A stretch of 5,915 nucleotides of DNA from Pseudomonadota bacterium (GTDB lineage: Bacteria > Pseudomonadota > Gammaproteobacteria > Steroidobacterales > Steroidobacteraceae): assembly GCA_021850555.1 (NCBI GenBank), contig JAJZLX010000648.1:1-5915 (forward strand). Direction: 5' to 3'. This document shows, piece after piece, positions 1-5,915 of the stretch. How positions within the stretch are numbered: the first letter of the stretch is position 1; each line of letters starts with the position of its first letter. The translations under genes and the position numbers were made by a program. The notes under the pieces were generated by a model. It was not told the origin of the DNA, made no database searches, and was given only the letters and a program-made list of their open reading frames with translations.

Positions 1-44
1 GCAGGCCTGATAAATCAGCGCACTGCGCACGGCGCGCGCGCAAA

Positions 45-73
45 TTGTGATATTTGTCACTCGCGCGTATAGT
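45..73 (+). promoter_or_regulatory. Sigma70-type promoter for the secreted-protein gene
   Basis: A -35-like TTGTGA (45-50) is separated by exactly 17 bp from a -10-like TATAGT (68-73). Each box differs from consensus at one or two positions, and the stretch is AT-rich compared with its surroundings. Transcription would start near 80, giving a leader of about 100 nt before the ATG at 181. The call rests on box match and spacing only. Confidence 0.6.
46..61. promoter_or_regulatory. CRP/FNR-family-like operator palindrome
   Basis: TGTGA (46-50), six bases, then TCACT (57-61) matches the classical CRP half-site arrangement TGTGA-N6-TCACA at nine of ten positions. It overlaps the -35 box of the proposed promoter, with its centre about 26 bp upstream of the predicted start. 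A regulator bound there would more likely block than activate RNA polymerase, unless the true start lies further downstream. Which CRP/FNR/Clp-type protein would bind is unknown. Confidence 0.4.
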
Positions 74-167
74 CCGCGTCACCAACTCCGTGGTGAGCGC
101 CGAGACGCACCGTGCAGTTGCTGGAAGAAGGCCTCAACGCCCACCACGCCTGTACCAACAACATCTC

Positions 168-175
168 AGGGGAGA
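168..175 (+). promoter_or_regulatory. Ribosome binding site that decides the start at 181
   Basis: AGGGGAGA lies five bases before ATG 181. The frame is open further upstream, to a GTG at 112, but that codon has no purine-rich site before it. Starting there would also bury the signal peptide behind 23 extra residues. Confidence 0.7.
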
Positions 176-180
176 CGCCG

Positions 181-1557
181 ATGAAAGTCTTCGGAAAGCT
201 TTCCATCTCGCTACTGTCCACCGTGGCGGCCCTCGGGGCGGTCTCGACGGCGCTTGCGGCAGCGCCGCGCGGACCGACGACGGACAAGAACGTGACAGTG
301 ATGATGTTCCCCGGATCGAGCCTGCTCACAGGTCGCGCCGGCGGTTTGAGACAGGCGCCGCTGCGCAGCGAGCAGAGGAGCCTCACGTCCTACGGGCCGG
401 CAGTCCACGTCGACTCGCAGGGATTCGGCAACAATCCGCAGGGCGGATTCCAGGGCTTCCAGGGCGACCAGGACACAGTCCCGCTGTGGACCTTCGACGT
501 GCAACGTGCCCCCCGCGACGGGCTGAACCATGTCGGCGCCATGGTCGGCACGAACCCGTTCAAGGATCCGGGAACCAGCCGGGTTCCGGTGGTCATCGTA
601 CCCATGATCATCACGACCCAAACGGTTGCCACAGGTCTCAACAATGCCACCTTCATCTTCAGCACGACGTCCGGCAGGGTGACTCAGAACTCCGCGGCGC
701 CACAGAGCACCTGCCTCACTGCGCCGAACAACGTGCCATCGACGCTCGCTTATCAGTCGCCGATCTTCCAGGACGCGCCGTTTTATTTCGGCGGTGTATT
801 CATGGGAGACACGCAGTACATCGACGCGGTCCAGCGCGGGAGCTTCTATCGGGCGCTCGGTGACAATCCGGGCGCTTATCACGTGCTCTTCGCCCCGGTG
901 AGCGTGCTGAGTCCGATCCGCGTCACGGTTCCGGCGAACGAAGGGCTGGCATTCTCCGGGTCGATGTTCGGCGGCTGCGGCACGGTCCAGATCCTCGACA
1001 TCAACTGGTTCGACTCGTACATCAACGGCACGCTGCTGCCGCGGCTCGCCTCACAGGGTGTGGGCCCCGGCACCGTGACGGAATTCCTCCTCTACAACGC
1101 CGTGCTCGCCTCCCCCGTCTCCGATCTCAACACCTGCTGTATCCTCGGCTATCACTCGAGCGCCGGCGAGCCGGCACCCAACCGGCTCTACGACGTGTCC
1201 GACTTCGACGCCAGCGGGATTTTCGGCCCAGGCACCGAGAACTCCGACGTGATGGCGCACGAGATGGGCGAGCTGGTCAACGATCCGTTCGGCGACAACG
1301 AGGTGCCGCCGTGGGGCAACACCGGCCAGACCGTCGGCTGCCAGGAGAATCTCGAGGTCGGTGACCCGCTCTCGGGAACGAATGTGCCACCGGTCACCAT
1401 GCCGAACGGGTTCACCTACAACCTGCAGGAGCTCGCGTTCTTCTCCTGGTTCTTCGGCGGGCGCTCGCTCGGGGTCAACGGCTGGTACTCGAGCAACGGC
1501 ACTTTCACGAGCGACGCCGGTCCGGTCTGCGGCGACCCGAGCATCTCGAGCGGGTGA
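181..1557 (+). CDS. Secreted protein with HEMGE motif, possibly EXORDIUM-like or a metalloprotease-like fold
   Basis: This is a 458-residue exported protein of unknown function. Residues 1-26 form a Sec signal peptide: a basic start (MKVFGK), a hydrophobic core, and a likely signal peptidase I site after ALA (24-26). The mature part has a short Q/G/F-rich stretch (about 80-98), hydrophobic beta-like segments (135-145, 156-162), and six cysteines (178, 266, 319, 320, 387, 450) that could form disulfides outside the cytoplasm. The most telling motif is MAHEMGELVNDP (358-369), with H360, E361 and E364, followed by a Cys-Gln-Glu segment (387-389) and a Tyr-Asn-Leu-Gln-Glu segment (413-417). The plant and bacterial phosphate-induced/EXORDIUM family has a similar HELAE...NP motif followed by an acidic cysteine segment, so a distant relation is possible. 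An HExxE pattern also suggests metal binding. Catalysis is not shown, because the usual HExxH is absent. The gene stands alone, with its own promoter and downstream hairpins. Confidence 0.85.
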   Translation: MKVFGKLSISLLSTVAALGAVSTALAAAPRGPTTDKNVTVMMFPGSSLLTGRAGGLRQAPLRSEQRSLTSYGPAVHVDSQGFGNNPQGGFQGFQGDQDTVPLWTFDVQRAPRDGLNHVGAMVGTNPFKDPGTSRVPVVIVPMIITTQTVATGLNNATFIFSTTSGRVTQNSAAPQSTCLTAPNNVPSTLAYQSPIFQDAPFYFGGVFMGDTQYIDAVQRGSFYRALGDNPGAYHVLFAPVSVLSPIRVTVPANEGLAFSGSMFGGCGTVQILDINWFDSYINGTLLPRLASQGVGPGTVTEFLLYNAVLASPVSDLNTCCILGYHSSAGEPAPNRLYDVSDFDASGIFGPGTENSDVMAHEMGELVNDPFGDNEVPPWGNTGQTVGCQENLEVGDPLSGTNVPPVTMPNGFTYNLQELAFFSWFFGGRSLGVNGWYSSNGTFTSDAGPVCGDPSISSG

Positions 1558-1563
1558 TCCCTC

Positions 1564-1600
1564 CGCGCACCAGGGGGGCCACCGTGCCCCCTGGTGCGCG
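1564..1600 (+). terminator. 14-bp perfect hairpin just after the secreted-protein gene
   Basis: The arms 1564-1577 and 1587-1600 are perfectly complementary over 14 bp around a nine-base loop (GCCACCGTG). The hairpin begins six bases after the stop codon. No T-run follows, so it is not a textbook intrinsic terminator. It could protect the mRNA 3' end or act together with Rho. Confidence 0.55.
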
Positions 1601-1611
1601 ACGGCCGGCCT

Positions 1612-1653
1612 GAGAGCGCCCCTTCCCGCCCTCCCGGGCAAGGGGCGTCTCTC
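1612..1653 (+). terminator. Second long hairpin with a C-rich tail
   Basis: GAGAG plus CGCCCCTT (1612-1624) pairs with AAGGGGCG plus CTCTC (1640-1653), with one bulged T at 1648. Inside the loop, GCCC (1628-1631) pairs with GGGC (1636-1639). The 25 bases from 1648 to 1672 contain a single G and many C, which resembles a Rho utilisation (rut) composition. Together with the hairpin just upstream, this is the likely end of the first transcript. Confidence 0.5.
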
Positions 1654-1736
1654 ATTCCCCTTGCCCCCATCCAGGCAGCGCAAGTGCGAGACCGCAAGGC
1701 CCGATTGGGCCGCCGCCACGTCGCGCGCCATCGCGA

Positions 1737-1762
1737 GCCTGGCATAATATACAGCTCCAGGC
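1737..1762 (+). promoter_or_regulatory. Extended -10-like promoter element inside an inverted repeat
   Basis: GCCTGG (1737-1742) and CCAGGC (1757-1762) are inverted repeats flanking a 14-base AT-rich core. The core starts with CATAAT (1743-1748), which is preceded by TG plus one base, an extended -10 pattern matching TATAAT at five of six positions. No good -35 is visible. Transcription would start near 1755, leaving a leader of about 137 nt before the aldo/keto reductase gene. The flanking repeat could be an operator, but no regulator gene is in the window. Confidence 0.4.
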
Positions 1763-1880
1763 CGTCCTCCTCCCCCCCCAAGCGATAGATGACTTTCCGG
1801 GCGGCTCGCCGGAATACTCGCACCATTCTTTTCGCTGCTCGATTCCCGACCCGCAAGCGGCTCCGCGCACGCTCCAGTCT

Positions 1881-2881
<1,001 letters not shown>

Positions 2882-2922
2882 ACACGTCCGCTGCGCATTT
2901 CCCGCAACCTGGAGACCCGATC

Positions 2923-3669
2923 ATGAGCGAGCCCGTCGAAGGAAAAGTCATCGTCATCACCGGCGCCAGCAGCGGACTCGGCGAGGCCGCCGCGCGGCAC
3001 CTGAGCGCCCAGGGCGCCAGCCTCGCCCTGGGGGCGCGCCGCGCCGGGCGCATCGAGGCGCTCGCCGCCGAGCTCACCGCCGGTGGCGGCAAGGCGCTCG
3101 CGGTCACGACCGACGTCACTCACAGCGACCAGGTCAAGCGCCTGGTCGATACCGCCGTCGAGCGATACGGGCACGTCGATGTCATGATCAACAACGCCGG
3201 GCTGATGCCCCATTCGCCCCTCGAGCGGCTCAAGCTCGATGACTGGAATCGGATGATCGACGTGAACGTGAAGGGAGTGCTCTACGGCATCGCCGCGGCG
3301 CTGCCGCACATGATCCCGCGCAAGTCCGGGCACATCGTCAATGTCGCCTCCGTCGCCGGCCATGTGGTACGACCCGGCGGCGCGGTCTATTCGGCCACCA
3401 AGACCGCCGTGCGGGTCATCTCCGAGGGGCTTCGCCAGGAGGTGAAGCCTCACAACATCCGCACCACGGTCATCTCCCCGGGTGCCGTCGCCTCGGAGCT
3501 GCCCGACAGCATCACCGAGCAGGACATCGCCGCGGACGTGCACAAGTTCTACGAGGACCTGGCGATTCCCGCCGACTCCTTCGCGCGGGCGGTCATCTTC
3601 GCGATCAGCCAGCCTGAGGACGTGGACGTGAACGAGATCCTGTATCGGCCCACGCGCCAGATGCTGTAA
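2923..3669 (+). CDS. SDR family NAD(P)-dependent oxidoreductase
   Basis: This 248-residue protein is a typical classical short-chain dehydrogenase/reductase with one Rossmann domain. The glycine-rich nucleotide-binding motif TGASSGLG is at 13-20, and NNAG is at 90-93. The catalytic tetrad is intact: N115 in DVNVKG, S143 in VASVAG, Y156 and K160 in YSATK. The PG turn that follows is at 186-187. Basic residues R39 and R40 after the second strand favour NADP(H). The C-terminal [10 protein letters not shown] is typical of the YdfG/clavulanate-dehydrogenase-like group, which acts on hydroxy acids, amino-acid derivatives or ketones. A GGAGA site at 2911-2915, seven bases before the ATG, supports the start. 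It follows the aldo/keto reductase closely, so the two probably form a redox operon. The substrate is unknown. Confidence 0.96.
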   Translation: MSEPVEGKVIVITGASSGLGEAAARHLSAQGASLALGARRAGRIEALAAELTAGGGKALAVTTDVTHSDQVKRLVDTAVERYGHVDVMINNAGLMPHSPLERLKLDDWNRMIDVNVKGVLYGIAAALPHMIPRKSGHIVNVASVAGHVVRPGGAVYSATKTAVRVISEGLRQEVKPHNIRTTVISPGAVASELPDSITEQDIAADVHKFYEDLAIPADSFARAVIFAISQPEDVDVNEILYRPTRQML

Positions 3670-3781
3670 TCACGAGCGACGGGGACTACGATAAGCTCGT
3701 ATACGCGGCCGTCGCCGGACCCTGTAATCTATACGGGCGGGACCGGCACCCCCGATTGTCCTGATTCCCCGGGAGAGGCGC
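3670..3781. promoter_or_regulatory. Intergenic region with two spaced TATACG boxes
   Basis: This 112-bp gap separates the SDR and DUF302 genes. TATACG occurs at 3700-3705 and again at 3730-3735, exactly 30 bp apart; the first copy lies within the palindrome CGTATACG. Either could be a weak -10 box for the DUF302 gene, but neither has a good -35. No terminator-like hairpin with a T-run is visible after the SDR gene, so readthrough is possible. Confidence 0.25.
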
Positions 3782-4171
3782 ATGAGCTATTACATCGCGA
3801 AAACGGTTTCCAAATCCTTCGACGACGTCATCGCCGACGTCACCGCCAGCCTCAAGGAACAAGGCTTCGGGGTGCTGACGGACATCGATGTGCAGGCCAC
3901 TCTGAAGGCCAAGATCGGGGCGGACATTCCAAGGTACCGCATCCTCGGCGCCTGCAATCCACGCATCGCTCACGAGGCGCTGATCAAGGAAGAGAGACTC
4001 GGCGTGATGCTGCCGTGCAACGTGATCGTGCGCGAGACGGCGGACCATCAGGTCGAAGTGGCGACCGTCGATCCGGTCGTTGCCATGGAGCGGACCGGCA
4101 ACCCGGCCCTCGGCCCTGAGGCGCAGCGGGTCCGGGAGCTGCTGTCGGCCGCAATCGAGCGCCTGCAGTAA
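3782..4171 (+). CDS. DUF302 domain-containing protein
   Basis: This is a small 129-residue protein made of a single DUF302 domain. The family signature is clear: YRILGACNPRIAHEAL (52-67), then GVMLPCNVIVRE (74-85), then a VATVDPVVAM strand (93-102). The two conserved cysteines are C58 in CNP and C79 in PCN. No signal peptide or membrane segment is seen, so it is probably cytoplasmic. The molecular function of the family is not established. Members are alpha/beta proteins, often found beside stress or redox genes. A GGGAGAGG site (3771-3778) directly precedes ATG 3782. It lies 112 bp after the SDR gene and 130 bp before the MFS gene, so it may be a separate transcription unit. Confidence 0.92.
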   Translation: MSYYIAKTVSKSFDDVIADVTASLKEQGFGVLTDIDVQATLKAKIGADIPRYRILGACNPRIAHEALIKEERLGVMLPCNVIVRETADHQVEVATVDPVVAMERTGNPALGPEAQRVRELLSAAIERLQ

Positions 4172-4230
4172 CCGCAGCGGATCAGGAGAAGACCCTTCGC
4201 GGCGGCAAGCAGGCGCGCCGCGCCCCTGTC

Positions 4231-4264
4231 GGCTACCGTTTCCTCCTCCTGAAGGAGGAGAGCC
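4231..4264 (+). promoter_or_regulatory. Hairpin carrying a Shine-Dalgarno-like sequence without a start codon
   Basis: CTCCTCC (4243-4249) pairs with GGAGGAG (4254-4260) around a TGAA loop. GGCT (4231-4234) can pair with AGCC (4261-4264), extending the stem past an eight-base bulge. The 3' arm, GAAGGAGGAG, looks like a very strong Shine-Dalgarno site, yet no ATG, GTG or TTG lies within ten bases after it. There is no T-run. It may be a weak terminator for the DUF302 gene or an element in the leader of the MFS gene. Confidence 0.35.
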
Positions 4265-4288
4265 GGCAAACCTCGCCCCCGGGGACGA

Positions 4289-4294
4289 TACACT
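4289..4294 (+). promoter_or_regulatory. Possible -10 box for the MFS gene
   Basis: TACACT lies seven bases before ATG 4302, which would put the transcript start at or next to the start codon and give a leaderless or near-leaderless mRNA. No convincing -35 box is found at the expected distance, so support is weak. Confidence 0.25.
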
Positions 4295-4301
4295 GGCGAG
4301 G

Positions 4302-5729
4302 ATGCCACAGTTTCGCGACATCCTCGCCGCTCTGCGCCGGCCTTCGATGCAAATCGCGCTCATCGTCGCGTGCGCGAATTTCATGCAGAACCTCGACTCG
4401 ACGATCATCGTCACCGCGCTGCCGGCGATGGCCCACAGCTTCGCGACGAACGCCGCGCGCGTGAGCGAGGGCATCACCGCCTACGCCCTCGCGGCGGCCG
4501 TGTGCATCCCGGCGAGCGCCTGGCTCGCCGAGCGCTTGGGCACACGCAACCTCTTCTCCGGGGCGATCGCGCTGTTCACGCTCTCCTCCATGGCCTGCGG
4601 CCTCTCGGGCAGCTTTGCCGCCTTCATCGCCGCCCGCCTGGTGCAGGGCGGCTCGGCGGCGATGATGTCCCCGGTCGGACGCCTGATCGTGCTGCGCAAC
4701 ACGGAAAAGCACGAGCTGATGCAGACGCTCTCGACGCTCGTCTGGCCGAGCCTGCTCGCCCCGGTGATCGGGCCCGTCCTCGGCGGCTTCATCACCGATG
4801 CGCTCTCCTGGCGCTGGATCTTCTATGTCAACCTGCCGTTTGGAATCGCTGCCGTCGCGCTCGTGCTGTCCCTCATTCCCAACCACAAGGCCGAGGAGCA
4901 CACCGCCTTCGACAGCCGCGGATTCCTGCTGCTAGCCGCGGCGGTCGGGTGCCTGAGCTACGGCCTGGACCTGATCGCCGGGCAACAGCTCGATGTGCCG
5001 CTCGCCCTCGGCCTGTTCGCGGCCGCCGCCGCCGCCGGGTACGCCGCGGTGCGCCATCTCGATTCGGCGGGTCAGCCGCTCGTGCGCCTCAACGTGCTGC
5101 GCCGCCGCGAGTTCTTCATCGCCACGATCTCCGGAGGCGGCCTGTCGCGCGCCGCGATCAGCGCCACGCCCTTCCTGCTGCCGCTGATGCTCGAGGTGAG
5201 CTTCGGATACTCGCCGCTCGATGCGGGCATGCTGCTGCTCGTGTACATGCTGGCCAACCTGCTGATGAAGGCCGTCACCAACCCCATCATCCGCCGCTTC
5301 GGCCTGCGCCGGGTGCTGATGGTGAACGGAGCGATCGCGGGCGCGGGCATCGCCGCGTGCGCGCTGCTCGCCCCCGGCCTGCCCCTGGCTCTCACCGCCC
5401 TGATCCTGCTGCTCGCCGGCGCCAGCCGCTCGATGCAGTTCACCGCGATGCTGTTCACGACGTTCGCGGAGATCTCCGACGAGGAGCGCTCGCCGGCGAG
5501 CGTTCTGTTCTCGCTGATGCAGCAGCTCGCCATGGCGGTGGGCGTGGCGGGCGCGGCGCTGATCCTCAACTTCAGCCGGCTGCTGCGTCACTCCGCGACG
5601 CTCTCTCCCTTTGACTTCCGCCTCGCCCTGGTGCTGGCGGGGTGCCTCGGCGCATTCGCCGTGCTCGCGTATGCGCGCCTGCCGGAGAGCACCGGCGCCG
5701 AGGTGAGCGGTCGCGTCGCGGCCGGCTAG
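4302..5729 (+). CDS. MFS exporter of the DHA2 type, MdtD-like
   Basis: This is a 475-residue inner-membrane transporter that probably exports drugs or metabolites in exchange for protons. About thirteen to fourteen hydrophobic segments are visible, in keeping with the 14-helix DHA2 group. TM1 carries the DHA2 signature NLDSTIIVTALPAMA (30-44), with D32. A motif A-like loop, LAERLGTRNLF (75-85), follows TM2. VGRLIV (125-130) lies after TM4. Motif C, GPVLGG (157-162), leads into SWRWIFYVNLPFG (169-181). The later RFGLRRVLM (332-340) and SLMQQLAMAVGV (404-415) also match the MdtD/HsrA pattern, and the length fits MdtD. The start at 4302 is preceded directly by GAGG, with very short spacing. The frame is open back to 4080, but that would overlap the DUF302 gene and add a non-membrane, arginine-rich extension. 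The substrate is unknown. The end overlaps the stop of a convergent gene. Confidence 0.93.
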   Translation: MPQFRDILAALRRPSMQIALIVACANFMQNLDSTIIVTALPAMAHSFATNAARVSEGITAYALAAAVCIPASAWLAERLGTRNLFSGAIALFTLSSMACGLSGSFAAFIAARLVQGGSAAMMSPVGRLIVLRNTEKHELMQTLSTLVWPSLLAPVIGPVLGGFITDALSWRWIFYVNLPFGIAAVALVLSLIPNHKAEEHTAFDSRGFLLLAAAVGCLSYGLDLIAGQQLDVPLALGLFAAAAAAGYAAVRHLDSAGQPLVRLNVLRRREFFIATISGGGLSRAAISATPFLLPLMLEVSFGYSPLDAGMLLLVYMLANLLMKAVTNPIIRRFGLRRVLMVNGAIAGAGIAACALLAPGLPLALTALILLLAGASRSMQFTAMLFTTFAEISDEERSPASVLFSLMQQLAMAVGVAGAALILNFSRLLRHSATLSPFDFRLALVLAGCLGAFAVLAYARLPESTGAEVSGRVAAG

Positions 5730-5915
5730 GCGCTGACCAGCGTCGGCACCCAGCGGTAAAGGAGATAGATCACGGCCGCGAAGGCCGTCCCGCCGAGCCA
5801 CATGGAGACGGTCCTGAACTGCGGCCCGACCAGCGCGATCGGCGCGGCCTTGCCGGAGAAGACCACCAGCGCCGAGAACATCACCCCGAGCAGGCTCTCG
5901 CCCACGATCAGCCCG
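5726..5915 (-). CDS. OPT family oligopeptide/metal transporter, C-terminal fragment
   Basis: The reverse strand is open from the window edge to a TAG at 5728-5726 and encodes the last 62 residues of a longer protein. The fragment begins GLIVGESLLGVMFSALVVFS, continues with GKAAPIALVG, and ends with a hydrophobic helix (about fragment residues 38-53, around GGTAFAAVIYLLYRW) and a short tail. The GLIxGESLxGV plus PxALVG pattern is typical of the last helices of bacterial OPT-family transporters, which import oligopeptides or metal-chelate complexes. Most of the gene lies beyond the window, so length, start and substrate cannot be judged. It is convergent with the MFS gene. The assignment rests on remembered family patterns in a short fragment. 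Confidence 0.75.
   Translation of the reverse strand, partial: GLIVGESLLGVMFSALVVFSGKAAPIALVGPQFRTVSMWLGGTAFAAVIYLLYRWVPTLVSA

Noticed and set aside
7..18. Small CTGA-TAAA-TCAG palindrome at the window start
   Set aside because: The stem is only 4-5 bp, too short to claim a terminator or operator without the upstream context.
112..180. GTG-initiated 23-residue N-terminal extension of the secreted protein
   Set aside because: It has no Shine-Dalgarno site, while ATG 181 has one and begins a proper signal peptide.
54..863. Long + strand open frame overlapping the start of the secreted-protein gene
   Set aside because: The translation is arginine/proline-rich with no family motif, and it overlaps the signal-peptide gene in another phase. 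This is typical of alternate frames in GC-rich DNA.
1594..1788. Possible small 64-residue gene in the intergenic region
   Set aside because: It runs through both hairpins, has low-complexity Arg/Pro/Ser composition and no ribosome binding site.
4080..4301. Upstream extension of the MFS gene to an ATG inside the DUF302 gene
   Set aside because: It would overlap DUF302 by 92 bp and add a hydrophilic Arg/Ser/Pro-rich segment not seen in this family.
4370..5614. 414-residue + strand open frame within the MFS gene
   Set aside because: It is an Arg/Ala-rich shadow lacking membrane segments, whereas the MFS frame has clear helices and motifs.
4932..5801. 289-residue - strand open frame opposite the MFS gene and its 3' flank
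   Set aside because: It is rich in Arg, Gln and Glu with no domain, and it conflicts with both the MFS gene and the OPT C-terminus, which have family motifs.

Overview
This GC-rich window (about two-thirds G+C by eye) holds five complete genes on the + strand and the 3' end of a sixth gene on the - strand. The dense packing, Shine-Dalgarno-led starts and gene families (aldo/keto reductase, short-chain dehydrogenase, DUF302, MdtD-like MFS pump, OPT transporter) suggest a free-living soil or water bacterium. A high-GC proteobacterium is most likely, but there is no rRNA or other marker, so the taxon is uncertain and an acidobacterium is not excluded.

Layout. Bases 1-180 hold a good sigma70-type promoter overlapped by a CRP/FNR-family-like palindrome. 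It drives a secreted protein (181-1557) with a signal peptide and an HEMGE motif reminiscent of the plant EXORDIUM (phosphate-induced) family or a zinc-protein fold. Bases 1558-1891 are non-coding. They contain two strong hairpins followed by a C-rich, G-poor stretch (probable transcription end), then an AT-rich extended -10-like element inside an inverted repeat. Next comes a probable two-gene redox operon: an aldo/keto reductase (1892-2881) and, 41 bp later, a classical SDR oxidoreductase (2923-3669). A DUF302 protein (3782-4171) follows after a 112-bp gap. After a further 130-bp gap, which holds a hairpin containing a Shine-Dalgarno-like sequence with no start codon, comes a DHA2-type MFS drug/multidrug exporter (4302-5729). 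Its stop codon overlaps the stop codon of a convergent gene, the C-terminus of an OPT-family transporter (5726-5915, minus strand, cut by the window edge).

How the genes work together. The reductase pair probably acts on carbonyl or alcohol metabolites with NAD(P)H, and the pump may export small molecules. Together they would suit a general detoxification neighbourhood, but nothing in the sequence proves that they share a pathway. No mobile element, CRISPR array, tRNA, rRNA or phage gene was seen. I do not see a convincing new multi-gene system. The points most worth following up are the uncharacterised secreted HEMGE protein with its promoter architecture, and the structured intergenic regions.
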